This document shows positions 9,201 to 17,483 of a DNA stretch of 38,675 nt, piece after piece. Each line of letters opens with the position of its first letter. Position 1 is the first letter of the stretch. The notes under the pieces are model-generated. The model did no database searches and had not been told where the DNA came from. It saw only the letters and a list, made by a program, of their open reading frames with translations. The DNA comes from Planctomycetota bacterium. Its GTDB lineage: Bacteria > Planctomycetota > UBA1135 > UBA2386. A program made the position numbers and the translations under genes. The DNA lies in contig VGZG01000031.1 of the NCBI GenBank assembly GCA_016872675.1, positions 1-38,675 on the forward strand, written 5' to 3'.

Positions 9201-10135
9201 AGCTCGCCTCGATCGCCGGCCTCGTGCTGGCCTTCTTCGTCCTGCTGGTCGCCGGCGGCGCGTTCTACACCGTCTCGGAGCGCGAGACGGTGATCCTGAC
9301 CCAGTTCGGCGCGCCCGTCGGCGAGCCGGTGACGGAGCCGGGTCTGCACTGGAAGACGCCGTTCGTGCAGGAGGTCAATCGCATCGACAAACGCGTGCTC
9401 GAGTTCGACGGGCCGGCGACGCAGATGCCGACCAAGGACAAGACCTACATCGAGGTCGACACCTTCGCGCGCTGGCGCATCGCCGACCAGGCGAAGTGGT
9501 ACGAGGCGCTGCGCGACATGCGTCGGAGCCAATCGCGCCTGGAGGACATCATCGGCAGCGAGACGCGCGCGGCCGTGGCGAGTCACGAGCTGATCGAGGT
9601 CGTGCGCAGCGACAAGACGCGCGTCGCCGCGGTCGACCCGACGGCCCAGGGCGCCGCGGCGCTGCGTCCGGCGAAGCGCGGCCGCAAGGAGCTGGAGAAG
9701 GACATCCTCGCCGCCGCCGCGCCCAAGCTGCTGCCGCTCGGCATCGAGCTGCTCGACATGCGTTTCAAGCGCGTCAACTACACGCCCGAGGTGCTCGAGC
9801 CGATCCACCAGCGCATGAAGAGCGAGCGCACACAGATCGCGCAGCGCTTCCGCAGCGAGGGCGAGGGCGAGGCGGCGCGCATCCTCGGCCGCAAGGAGCG
9901 GCGCCTGCGCGAGGTCGAGTCGGAGGCGTACAAGAAGGTGCAGGAGGTCCGCGGCGCCGCCGACGCCGAGGCGACGCGGATCTATGCCGAGGCCTACGAC
10001 AAGACCGCCGAGGCCCGCGAGTTCTACGCCTTCCTGAAGACGCTCGACACCTACCGCAGCGTGCTCGGCGCGCGCACCAACCTGGTGCTGTCGACCGACA
10101 GCGACCTGTTCAAGCTGCTGCGACAGGGCAAATAG
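9197..10135 (+). CDS. hflC: HflC-type SPFH/band-7 membrane protein
   Basis: A 312-residue partner of HflK. The GTG start at 9197 overlaps the hflK TGA (GTGA) and is preceded by GGGAGG. An N-terminal membrane segment (LASIAGLVLAFFVLLVAGGAFYTV) is followed by the band-7 domain with VSERETVILTQFGAPVGEPVTEPGLHWKTPF, the classic HflC opening. The central part ends in LLPLGIELLDMRFKRVNY, and a coiled-coil region (about 200-265, SEGEGEAARILGRKERRLREVE) precedes the YRSVLGARTNLVLSTDSDLFKLL end. It shows an insert of about 20 residues (about 143-165, around VDPTAQGAAALRPAKRGR) between the domain halves. Role by family knowledge: control of FtsH-mediated membrane-protein quality control. Confidence 0.93.
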   Translation: MKLASIAGLVLAFFVLLVAGGAFYTVSERETVILTQFGAPVGEPVTEPGLHWKTPFVQEVNRIDKRVLEFDGPATQMPTKDKTYIEVDTFARWRIADQAKWYEALRDMRRSQSRLEDIIGSETRAAVASHELIEVVRSDKTRVAAVDPTAQGAAALRPAKRGRKELEKDILAAAAPKLLPLGIELLDMRFKRVNYTPEVLEPIHQRMKSERTQIAQRFRSEGEGEAARILGRKERRLREVESEAYKKVQEVRGAADAEATRIYAEAYDKTAEAREFYAFLKTLDTYRSVLGARTNLVLSTDSDLFKLLRQGK

Positions 10136-10182
10136 GCGCGCGCCTGGCCGCGCGCGCGGCGGTATGGTCGGCGCACCTCAAC

Positions 10183-10187
10183 AGGAG
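10183..10187 (+). promoter_or_regulatory. Shine-Dalgarno for the TIM-barrel gene
   Basis: AGGAG lies six bases before the ATG at 10194. It favours that start over one 30 bases upstream in the same frame. Confidence 0.7.
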
Positions 10188-10193
10188 CAGACC

Positions 10194-11099
10194 ATGCAAC
10201 GCCGCACCTTCCTCGCCGCCAGCGGCGCGGGCCTCGTCGCCAGCGCCATCCCCGCCGACTCCCTCGCTGCCGCAAGCGCCCGCCGCGGCGAGCCGTTCCA
10301 GCTGAAGTACGGCCCGCACTTCGGCATGTTCGGCAACCACGCGAAGTCCGACGAGGACCAGCTGAAGTTCGCCTTCGACGAGGGCTTCCGCGCCTGGGAG
10401 GACAACGGCATGGGCGGCCGGTCGCCCGAGGACCAGGAGCGCCTGGGCAAGGTCATGAAGGACCTCGGCATCACCATGGGCGTGTTCGTCGCGCACGGCG
10501 ACTTCGGCGCGCCGACGTTCGCGTCCGGCAAGAAGGAGCACGCCGACCGCGTGCTCGCCGACATGAAGAAGGCCGTCGAGGTCGCCAAGCGCGTGCACGC
10601 CAAGTGGTGCACCGTGGTGCCGGGCAGCGTCGACCATCGCCAGGACTGGGGCTACCAGATGGCCAACTGCATCGAGCTGCTCAAGCGCTGCTGCGAGATC
10701 GTCGCCGAGGCCGACCTGACGATGGTGCTCGAGCCGCTCAACTTCCGCGACCACCCGGAGCTGTTCCTGACCAAGGTCGCGCAGGGCTACGAGATCTGCC
10801 GCGGCGTCGGCAGCAAGCACTGCAAGATCCTCGACGACCTGTACCACCAGCAGATCACCGAGGGCAACCTGATCCCCAACATCGACCGCGCCTGGAGCGA
10901 GATCGGCTACTTCCAGGTCGGCGACAACCCGGGCCGCTGCGAACCCGGCACCGGCGAGATCAACTACCGCAACGTCTTCCGCCACATCCACAAGAAGGGC
11001 TTCCAGGGTGTGATGGGCATGGAGCACGGCAACGCGCATGGCGGCAAGGACGGCGAGCGCCTGCTGATCGACGCGTACCGCGCGGCAGACGCGTTCTGA
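10194..11099 (+). CDS. Hydroxypyruvate-isomerase-like TIM barrel (AP endonuclease 2 superfamily), Tat-exported
   Basis: A 301-residue xylose-isomerase-like TIM-barrel protein. The N-terminus MQRRTFLAASGAGLVASAIPA has a twin-arginine motif (RRTFLA), so export is likely. Family features are the opening PHFGMFGNH, the conserved LEPLNFRDHPELF with the metal-binding Glu, a His/Asp-rich stretch (CKILDDLYHQQ, NIDR) and the terminal GVMGMEHGN with a second Glu. Homologues are often annotated as hydroxypyruvate isomerase (Hyi-like), but exported planctomycete members are uncharacterised and the substrate is likely a sugar or sugar acid. It lies 58 bases after hflC and converges on the fused flavoprotein gene. 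Confidence 0.88.
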   Translation: MQRRTFLAASGAGLVASAIPADSLAAASARRGEPFQLKYGPHFGMFGNHAKSDEDQLKFAFDEGFRAWEDNGMGGRSPEDQERLGKVMKDLGITMGVFVAHGDFGAPTFASGKKEHADRVLADMKKAVEVAKRVHAKWCTVVPGSVDHRQDWGYQMANCIELLKRCCEIVAEADLTMVLEPLNFRDHPELFLTKVAQGYEICRGVGSKHCKILDDLYHQQITEGNLIPNIDRAWSEIGYFQVGDNPGRCEPGTGEINYRNVFRHIHKKGFQGVMGMEHGNAHGGKDGERLLIDAYRAADAF

Positions 11100-11202
11100 C
11101 GAACCGAGACCACTCCGTCCCGGCCGTGCCTTCGGCGGATCGGCGTTCCGTGATGGCGAACAGAGCGACGTTGCGGCTGGCGTAGTCGCTGCGCCGGTCC
11201 GC

Positions 11203-13440
11203 TCAGCCGCCCTTCACCGCCAGGTACTGCGGCAGCCACGCGTGGCTCGCCGCCTTGCGCGCCGCCGCCTCGCGCTGCACCAGGAACGGATCCGACAAGA
11301 AGCCGCGCGCGATCGCGCAGAGGTCCGCGCGCCCGGCGGCGACCAGCGTGTGCGCGTGGTCCATGCCGGCGATGCCGCCGACAGCCATGACCGGCATGCC
11401 GGCCTCGAACCGGATCCGCTCGGCGAACGGCGCCTGGTACATGCGGCCGTACTGCGGCCGCGACTCCGGCACGTTGCCCGCCGACGACACGTCGAGCACG
11501 TCGACGCCGCGTTCCTTGAGCCACTTCGCCACCTGCACGGCCTCGTCGAGCGTGAAGCCCCTGCCTTCGTCGTCGAACCAGTCGGTCGCCGACAGACGCA
11601 CGAAGAGCGGCTTGTCCGCCGGCCACGCCGCGCGCACCGCCTCGACGACCGCGAGCGGATAGCGCGCGCGGTTGGCGAGCGAGCCGCCGAATTCGTCCGT
11701 TCGCAGGTTGCACAGCGGCGACAGGAAGCTCGACAGCAGGTAGCCGTGCGCCATGTGCAGCTCGATCACGTCGAAGCCGGCTGCCGCGCACCGGCGCGCT
11801 GACGCGACGAAGGCGTCGCGCACGCGCGCCATGTCGGCGCCGTCCATTGCCTTGGGCGCCGGCCAATCGGCGCGGAACGGCAGCGCCGACGGCCCGATCG
11901 TGCGCCACGCGCCGATCGCCAGCGGCTTGTCGCCCTCCCACGGCCGGCTGCACGAGCCCTTGCGCCCGGCGTGCGCGAGCTGCATGCCGATCTTCGTCGC
12001 CCCCTGCGCGTGCACGAAGTCGACGACGCGCTGCCACGCCGCCTGCTGCGCGTCGTTCCACATGCCGGCGCAGCCGAGCGTGATGCGGCCCTCAGGCTCG
12101 ACGTTGGTCATCTCCGTGAACACGAGGCCGGCGCCGCCGAGGGCGCGGGCGCCAAGGTGCACGAGGTGGAAGTCCGTCGGCGCGCCGTCGACGGCCGAGT
12201 ACATGCACATCGGCGAGACGACGACGCGGTTCTGCAGGCGCAGGCCGCGCGACGTGAACGGCGAGAACGCCGCCGGCTCGGGCGCCGCGCCGGCGCGCTG
12301 GCCTTCTTCCACCGCCACCGCGACATCGACGCGCGCGATCAGCGCCGGGTCGCGTTTCTGCAGGTTCTCGTACGTAATGCGACGACTGCGCGTCATCAGG
12401 TTGAAGACGAAGCGATTCGGGTTCTGCGCCATGTAGCGGTCGCTGTTCTCGAACCACTCGAGGCTCGTCTGCGCCGCGCGCTGGATCTTGAGCACATCGA
12501 GCCGACGGGCGTCCTCGTAGGCCTGCAGAGCTCCGCGTACATCGCCGCGTTGGCCGAGCACGGCGTCGGCGAGCGCGACCGCGTCCTCCATCGCCAGCTT
12601 GGTGCCAGAGCCGATCGAGAAGTGCGCCGTGTGCGCCGAGTCGCCGAGCAGCACAATGTTCCCGTGGCGCCACGAACCGCAGCGCACCGTCGGGAACGTG
12701 CGCCAGATCGAACGGTTGGTCAGCAGCTTCTCGCCAGCGAGGTGCTCGGCGAACAGCTGCTCGCAGAACGCCGCCGACTGCGCCTCGTCGAGCCTGTCGA
12801 GGCCGGCCTTGCGCCACGTCTCCTCGCGGCACTCGACGATCCACGTGCCGCGGCCGTCCTCGAACGGGTACGCGTGCACCTGGAACAGGCCCCACTCCGT
12901 CGGCTGGAACACGAACGTGAACGCCGACATGCGCTTCGTCGTGCCAAACCACGCGAACTTGCATTTGCGCCAGTCGAGGCTCGGCCGGAACGACGCCGCG
13001 AAGCGCTCGCGCACTTTGCTGTTGACGCCATCCGCCGCGACGACGAGATCGTGCGTCGCGGCGAGGCTCTCGACGTCGACGATGGTCTGCTGGAAGCGCA
13101 GGCCGACACCAAGTTGCCGGCAGCGTTCGTGCAGGATCTGCAGCAACTTCACTCGCGCTAGCCCGCAGAAGCCGTGGCCCGTGCTCGTCACCTTCGCGCC
13201 CGGCAGGAAGGTGTCGATGTCGGTCCAGTAGGCGAAGTGGCCCCGGATCGCCGCGTAGCTCTCCGGGTCGGCGACCTCAAAGTTGCCCAGCGTTTCGTCG
13301 GAGAAGACCACGCCCCAGCCGAAGGTGTCGTCCGGTCGATTCTGCTCGTAGACGTCGACCTGCACCGACGGGTCGCGCTTCTTCAGCAGCAGGGCGAAGT
13401 ACAGTGAGGCCGGGCCGCCGCCGATGCAGGCGATCTTCAT
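11203..13440 (-). CDS. Fused FAD monooxygenase / NADH:flavin oxidoreductase (salicylyl-CoA 5-hydroxylase or anthraniloyl-CoA monooxygenase type)
   Basis: A 745-residue two-domain enzyme. Residues 1 to about 385 are a class-A flavin monooxygenase: dinucleotide motif GGGPAS at 7-12, DLVVAADGVNS at 131-141 and the GD motif LLGDSAH at 264-270. Residues about 391-745 are an Old Yellow Enzyme-type FMN oxidoreductase of the YqjM class, with NRVVVSPMCMYS (404-415), QLAHAGRKGS (487-496), HMAHGYLLSSFLSP (562-575) and DEFGGSLANRARYP (582-595). This architecture matches proteins annotated as bifunctional salicylyl-CoA 5-hydroxylase/oxidoreductase and the 2-aminobenzoyl-CoA monooxygenase/reductase of Azoarcus. 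It would hydroxylate, and perhaps then reduce, an aromatic CoA thioester. The actual substrate is inference. No CoA ligase or thioesterase lies nearby, and the gene stands alone on its strand. A 10-bp palindrome sits 33 bases before the start. Confidence 0.9.
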   Translation of the reverse strand: MKIACIGGGPASLYFALLLKKRDPSVQVDVYEQNRPDDTFGWGVVFSDETLGNFEVADPESYAAIRGHFAYWTDIDTFLPGAKVTSTGHGFCGLARVKLLQILHERCRQLGVGLRFQQTIVDVESLAATHDLVVAADGVNSKVRERFAASFRPSLDWRKCKFAWFGTTKRMSAFTFVFQPTEWGLFQVHAYPFEDGRGTWIVECREETWRKAGLDRLDEAQSAAFCEQLFAEHLAGEKLLTNRSIWRTFPTVRCGSWRHGNIVLLGDSAHTAHFSIGSGTKLAMEDAVALADAVLGQRGDVRGALQAYEDARRLDVLKIQRAAQTSLEWFENSDRYMAQNPNRFVFNLMTRSRRITYENLQKRDPALIARVDVAVAVEEGQRAGAAPEPAAFSPFTSRGLRLQNRVVVSPMCMYSAVDGAPTDFHLVHLGARALGGAGLVFTEMTNVEPEGRITLGCAGMWNDAQQAAWQRVVDFVHAQGATKIGMQLAHAGRKGSCSRPWEGDKPLAIGAWRTIGPSALPFRADWPAPKAMDGADMARVRDAFVASARRCAAAGFDVIELHMAHGYLLSSFLSPLCNLRTDEFGGSLANRARYPLAVVEAVRAAWPADKPLFVRLSATDWFDDEGRGFTLDEAVQVAKWLKERGVDVLDVSSAGNVPESRPQYGRMYQAPFAERIRFEAGMPVMAVGGIAGMDHAHTLVAAGRADLCAIARGFLSDPFLVQREAAARKAASHAWLPQYLAVKGG

Positions 13441-13755
13441 CGGCGGCGGATGCTAGCCGCAGCCGCAAAACGGTATGCATACGGGGCTCGCTGTGACTTC
13501 GACCCGTCCTGGCAACGCCCTGGCGCCCGCCGGCGCCGCCACCCACCTGGATATGTTTCCACAAATTCTCCAGGGCAGCGGAGCGCCGTGGACATCGCTT
13601 CTTCGACAGCTGCGCGCCGCCAGACGGCGCGCCTTGTCACGACATCTGGGTCATGGAGATGCTCTGACTTCCTCCCTGGTTTAGTACGCTCCCATTACGC
13701 TTGTCGTGGCGGCGAGACATCCGTCCGCTCGCACCCTGCTCCATCACGCCGCCCC
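13441..13755. other. Divergent intergenic region, 315 bases
   Basis: Between the divergent flavoprotein and sugar-phosphotransferase genes. It contains the palindrome GTATGCATAC (13473-13482) and a perfect 8-bp hairpin (13612-13619 with 13625-13632, loop of 5). The plus-strand frame is open through the whole region, but the translation has no recognisable protein character. It must hold promoters for both genes, yet I could not identify convincing -35/-10 pairs. Confidence 0.5.
13473..13482. promoter_or_regulatory. AT-rich palindrome before the fused flavoprotein gene
   Basis: GTATGCATAC is a perfect 10-bp palindrome centred about 37 bases upstream of the flavoprotein start codon, in otherwise GC-rich sequence. 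It could be an operator for a dimeric regulator. It is short enough to occur by chance. Confidence 0.25.
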
Positions 13756-15123
13756 GTGTCCCGTTCGTCGTACTCAAAGACCGCGCCGCTCGCTGACGCC
13801 ATCGCCGTGATGGTCGTCGTCGGCGCGACCAGCGCCACACCGGCCGGCGGCGGGCTGGACCTCGCGCACCAGTTGGCTACGCCGCTAACGTACGCTTTGG
13901 TCTGGTCCGGGGTCGCGCGCCACATCGGCGTGTACCGCGCGATCCCGCGCCACAGCCTGATGCTCGCGCTGCGCCGCACCTTCGATGCGTGGATCGCGAC
14001 GTGGGGCCTGGGCGGAATCATCGCCCTGTCGACCGTCGCGCCTGCCGAATCTGCGGTCTGGACGATGCTGCTCTTCGGCCTCGTCACGCTGATCACCTTG
14101 CGCTGCCTCGGCGCCGTCGCGCCGTGGTGGAACGACGACCTGCGCCTGCGCACCATCGTGATCGGCTCGGCGGCGTCCGCGCGATCAGTCGACTACACTC
14201 GCTATGAGAGCGGCCTGCACGTCGTAGGCGCGGTGCCATTCCCCAACGAGACGGCAGCGCCGAACGCCCCAGTTCCGGACCTGGGAGCGCTCAACGACCT
14301 GCCGCGCATCCTGCAAGAAGAGAAGGTCGACGTCGCGATCGTGACACCGTCGGACGTCGCGGTGACCGGCGAAGTGCGCGCGGCGTTCCGCGCCTGCACC
14401 GATGCCGGCGTGACGGTGCACTACTTCCCGACGCTTTTCGATTTCGGCGACGAGAACCTTCGCATCACATGGAGCGCGAGCCATGGCGACCTCGACGTCA
14501 TGAAGGTCACCGCGCCGCAGCGCGCGCTCGCCATGGCGGCCAAGCGCGCGATCGACCTCGCCGGCGCTGGCCTCGGCATCGCATGCCTGCTGCCGGTGCT
14601 CATCGGCGTCGCGCTCGCCGTCAAGGTGACGAGCGCCGGCCCGGTGCTCTACAGCCAGACGCGCGTCGGCGCCGGTGGTCGCCACTTCTCGTGCCTCAAG
14701 TTCCGCACGATGAGGATCGGCGCCCATCGCCAGCAGGAACTGCTACGCAGCGCCAACCAGCAAGACGGGCCTGCCTTCAAGATGGCCGGAGACCCGCGCC
14801 TGACGCCGATCGGGTCGTTCCTGCGCAAGTACAGCATCGACGAGCTGCCGCAGCTGCTCAACGTCCTGCTCGGCGACATGAGCCTCGTCGGCCCGCGCCC
14901 GCCGATACCGAGCGAAGTCGAGCACTATCGGTGGTGGCAGCGCCGTCGCGTCTCGGTGAAGCCGGGCCTGACGTGCCTTTGGCAAGTCTGGGGCCGCAAC
15001 CGCGTGTCGTTCAAGCGCTGGGTCGAGATGGACCTCTACTACATCGACAACTGGTCGCTGTGGATGGATCTCAAGCTGATCGCGCACACCATGCGCGTGG
15101 TCCTGCAGGGCACCGGCATTTGA
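13756..15123 (+). CDS. Polyprenyl-phosphate sugar-1-phosphate transferase (exopolysaccharide initiating enzyme)
   Basis: A 455-residue membrane enzyme of the bacterial sugar transferase family (WcaJ/WbaP type). It would attach a sugar-1-phosphate from a nucleotide sugar to undecaprenyl phosphate at the inner membrane, the first step of exopolysaccharide or O-unit assembly. The N-terminal part is hydrophobic (about 13-125, several membrane segments). Residues 130-240 look like a CoA-binding/Rossmann-like regulatory domain. The catalytic C-terminus shows a membrane helix (about 265-292), LKFRTM (314-319), SIDELPQLLNV with GDMSLVGPRPP (360-383), KPGLTCLWQV (402-411) and RWVEMDLYYIDNWS. I chose the GTG at 13756 because family-like sequence starts there; the frame is open to 13450 without homology. 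No other polysaccharide genes are visible in the window. It ends six bases from the convergent pepP stop. Confidence 0.88.
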   Translation: MSRSSYSKTAPLADAIAVMVVVGATSATPAGGGLDLAHQLATPLTYALVWSGVARHIGVYRAIPRHSLMLALRRTFDAWIATWGLGGIIALSTVAPAESAVWTMLLFGLVTLITLRCLGAVAPWWNDDLRLRTIVIGSAASARSVDYTRYESGLHVVGAVPFPNETAAPNAPVPDLGALNDLPRILQEEKVDVAIVTPSDVAVTGEVRAAFRACTDAGVTVHYFPTLFDFGDENLRITWSASHGDLDVMKVTAPQRALAMAAKRAIDLAGAGLGIACLLPVLIGVALAVKVTSAGPVLYSQTRVGAGGRHFSCLKFRTMRIGAHRQQELLRSANQQDGPAFKMAGDPRLTPIGSFLRKYSIDELPQLLNVLLGDMSLVGPRPPIPSEVEHYRWWQRRRVSVKPGLTCLWQVWGRNRVSFKRWVEMDLYYIDNWSLWMDLKLIAHTMRVVLQGTGI

Positions 15124-15129
15124 CGCCGG

Positions 15130-16464
15130 TCAGGAGCGGCCGACGAGCCGCTCCACTTCGTCGATGGCCTTGGGGGCCGCGGCTGTCAGCACGACCGGGC
15201 CGCGGCGTGTGACCAGCACGTCGTCCTCGATGCGCACCCCGATGCCGCGCAGCGCCGACGGCGCGCGCTGGTCCTTGGCGCCGAAGTAGAGACCCGGCTC
15301 GACGGTGAGCACGGCCCCGTCGACGAGCGATAGTGGGCGATCGTGGTCGTCGTCGTAGGCGCCGACGTCGTGCACGTCGCGGCCGAGCCAGTGGCTGGTG
15401 CCGTGCATGTAGAACGGCTTGAACGCCTGCTTCCGCACCAACCGGTCGACGTCGCCGCGCAGCGCGCCAAGCTCGACGAGACCCTTGGTCAGCTCGCGCA
15501 CGCAGACGACGTGCGCGCGGGTCCACGGCGCGCCGACACGGCACGCGCGGATACCGGCGAGCTGCGCGCGCAGCACGACACGGTAGACCGCGGCCTGCGC
15601 CGACGTGAAGCGCCCCGAAACCGGGAACGTGCGCGTGACGTCGCCGGTGCAGCCGCCGACCTCGGCGCCGGCGTCGACCAGCAGCAGATCGCCGGCGCGC
15701 ATGCGGCGGTCGTTCTCGTGGTAGTGCAGCACGCACGCGTTGGGGCCGCTGGCGACGATCGACGGGTAGCCGTTGCGGGGACTGCCGTGACGGCGGAACG
15801 CCGCTTCGAGCGCCGCCTGCGCTTCGTACTCGCGTATGCCGGGCCGCGTCGCACGCATCGCTGCGATGTGGCCGGCCACCGTCGCCGCTGCCGCCGCGCG
15901 CATCGCCGCGAGCTCAGCCGGATCCTTGCGCTGGCGCATGGCAGCCAGCGCGGGAATCGGATCCTCGATCGCCGGATGCGCGACTGGCTGCCGGCGCCGG
16001 CGCTTCTGCGCCAATGTCGCAAACGCATCGAGCAGTCGGCGGTCGAACGCCGAATCGACGCCGAGGCGGTGGAACAGCCGTGCATGGTCACAGGACAAGT
16101 CAGGCAACCGATGCCAGAGCTCGCCAATCGGGTGCGCCGCGTCGGCGCCGAACGCGCGCACCGCGCCGGCGACGCCGGCGCGCGGGCCGTCCCAGACCTC
16201 GCGCACCGGGTCGCGCGGCCGCACGAACAGCACGGCGCGATGTCGGCCGCGGCCCGTGCGCCACGCCGCCAGCACGGCTTCGGGCTCGGGGAAGCCGGTC
16301 AGAAAGTGGAAGTCCGAGCCCGGCCGGTGCTCGTACAGCACGTCGCCGTTGCGGCGCTGTTCCGGCGCGGTCGGCAGCAGCAGCAGGCCGTCGCCGAGCG
16401 CATCGAGCAGGCGCTGGCGGCGGCGACGGTGCAGGACAGGATCGGCAACGGCGTCGCGGCTCAC
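15130..16464 (-). CDS. pepP: Xaa-Pro aminopeptidase, M24B family
   Basis: A 444-residue metalloaminopeptidase that removes N-terminal residues preceding proline. The N-terminal creatinase-like domain shows DVLYEHRPGSDFHFLTGFPEPEAVL. The pita-bread domain has the dimetal ligands Asp264 and Asp275 (LLVDAGAEVGGCTGDVTRTF), His358 (HGTSHWLG), Glu389 (VEPGLY) and Glu413 (RIED), plus His247 and His365 as likely catalytic histidines. Spacing closely follows E. coli PepP. I chose the GTG at 16464: it overlaps the stop of the upstream frame as GTGA, the same coupling seen for hflK-hflC, and fits the family N-terminus. An ATG at 16482 in frame is the alternative. Probably cytoplasmic, since no signal peptide is seen. 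Confidence 0.92.
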   Translation of the reverse strand: MSRDAVADPVLHRRRRQRLLDALGDGLLLLPTAPEQRRNGDVLYEHRPGSDFHFLTGFPEPEAVLAAWRTGRGRHRAVLFVRPRDPVREVWDGPRAGVAGAVRAFGADAAHPIGELWHRLPDLSCDHARLFHRLGVDSAFDRRLLDAFATLAQKRRRRQPVAHPAIEDPIPALAAMRQRKDPAELAAMRAAAAATVAGHIAAMRATRPGIREYEAQAALEAAFRRHGSPRNGYPSIVASGPNACVLHYHENDRRMRAGDLLLVDAGAEVGGCTGDVTRTFPVSGRFTSAQAAVYRVVLRAQLAGIRACRVGAPWTRAHVVCVRELTKGLVELGALRGDVDRLVRKQAFKPFYMHGTSHWLGRDVHDVGAYDDDHDRPLSLVDGAVLTVEPGLYFGAKDQRAPSALRGIGVRIEDDVLVTRRGPVVLTAAAPKAIDEVERLVGRS

Positions 16465-16855
16465 GCCGCCAGCATGCCGCATCGGCCCGTGGCGATCACG
16501 CCTTGGCCATGCTCCCGACGGGCGAGTTCTGCACGCCGGCGCTGCCCCGTCTTCCTGGTCACCATCAGGCACTCCACCGAGAAGGTCTCGTTGCCGACGT
16601 AGCCGTTTGGCGCCGAGATGTCGAACGGCGGCGACTCCTGCGACTCCTTGGCGCAAAACGTCCGGGTGACGTCGAGGCCGTCCTTGCCGCGCCGCTCCAA
16701 GCCCGTGAAGATCGGGGCGACATAGTGGCGGATGAAGGCCTCGAAGGCGTCCATTGCCCAGGTGACCGCCAGCACCTGGGAGCGGCCTTGTGGAAGTGGG
16801 CGCTGAGCGCCGAGGTCAGCATGGCGCAGTCATTGACGAGCAGGATCGTGTCCAA
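16461..16855 (-). pseudogene. Uncharacterised small gene with a single-base frameshift
   Basis: Two adjacent minus-strand frames join into one sensible protein of about 131 residues. The first reads DTILLVNDCAMLTSALSAHF from a TTG at 16855, five bases after GAGGA. The second reads GRSQVLAVTWAMDAFEAFIRH and continues to VECLMVTRKTG, stopping at 16461. The switch is needed near 16785-16790, where AAGGC would have to read AAGGGC. The product would have no membrane segment or signal peptide. I do not recognise the family. It follows the lipoprotein gene on the same strand and overlaps the pepP start. The break may be a real mutation or a sequencing error in a short G run. An alternative start is a GTG further upstream in the same frame. 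Confidence 0.55.
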
Positions 16856-16860
16856 GTCGG

Positions 16861-16865
16861 TCCTC
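16861..16865 (-). promoter_or_regulatory. Shine-Dalgarno supporting a TTG start
   Basis: On the minus strand GAGGA lies five bases before the TTG at 16855. It is the main reason for starting the frameshifted small gene there. Confidence 0.4.
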
Positions 16866-16923
16866 GCGGTTGCGTCCGCCCGACATCGGCGGCCCGAGCA
16901 GGCCGACACGACCGCCGCCGTGC

Positions 16924-17394
16924 TCAGGGAAAAGGCAGCTGGACATAGACGTCCGGCAGGTCCCATCGGAGGGTGATCGAGTACAGGACGGGTGGGAAAC
17001 CATCGGCGTCGACCTCGACCAGCACATCTGCCTCGTCCTCGTAAAACTCCGGGTAGAGCATGGCGCGGCCGATGCCGTCCTCCCGGAAACCGACGTCCTG
17101 CCAGGACAACATGTACTCGTCGAGAAACACCAGGCCGTCGGCATCGGTCAGGAAGACATCCTGGTACGGGCTGTCGTAGTAGCTGTCCGACCACTCCTGG
17201 TAGGCCTCCAGCACGCGCACGCGGACGGCGGGCAGCGGCAGACCGCTCACCGCGTCCACCACCTCGACGAGGATCGAGACCGGCCGCGGCTCGAGCGGCG
17301 GGAGCGGCGGCGGGTCGCAATTGGAGTGGCCGCAGGCGGCGGACAGCAGCACGGCGAGGCTGGCGAACAGGCGGCGGAGAGGGGTCGGGGTCAT
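16924..17394 (-). CDS. Putative lipoprotein with carboxypeptidase-regulatory-like (Ig-like) domain
   Basis: A 156-residue protein with a lipoprotein signal: basic N-terminus, hydrophobic stretch ASLAVLLSAA and Cys21, followed by a proline-rich linker (DPPPLPPLEPRP). Residues about 38-156 begin SILVEVVDAVSGLPLPAVRV, which resembles the start of CarboxypepD-regulatory-like Ig folds. The rest is very acidic and rich in Tyr (EYMLSWQDVGFRED, YPEFYEDEADVLVEVDADGF). That suggests a surface- or periplasm-exposed beta domain; function is unknown. It lies between the M3 remnant and the frameshifted orphan, so this stretch appears rearranged. Base composition looks slightly less GC-rich than in neighbouring genes. 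Confidence 0.75.
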   Translation of the reverse strand: MTPTPLRRLFASLAVLLSAACGHSNCDPPPLPPLEPRPVSILVEVVDAVSGLPLPAVRVRVLEAYQEWSDSYYDSPYQDVFLTDADGLVFLDEYMLSWQDVGFREDGIGRAMLYPEFYEDEADVLVEVDADGFPPVLYSITLRWDLPDVYVQLPFP

Positions 17395-17483
17395 GGACGT
17401 CTGGCGGCGGGCGACGGGCGACGCGATGCAAAGCGCGGGCCACGGTTGCCGCGTGCCGCGCTCGCCCTAACTTGCGCCCCGAC

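Noticed and set aside
10136-10156. GC-only inverted repeat right after hflC
   Set aside because: It is alternating GC sequence that pairs with itself in many registers, with no T-tract. I could not separate it from composition noise.
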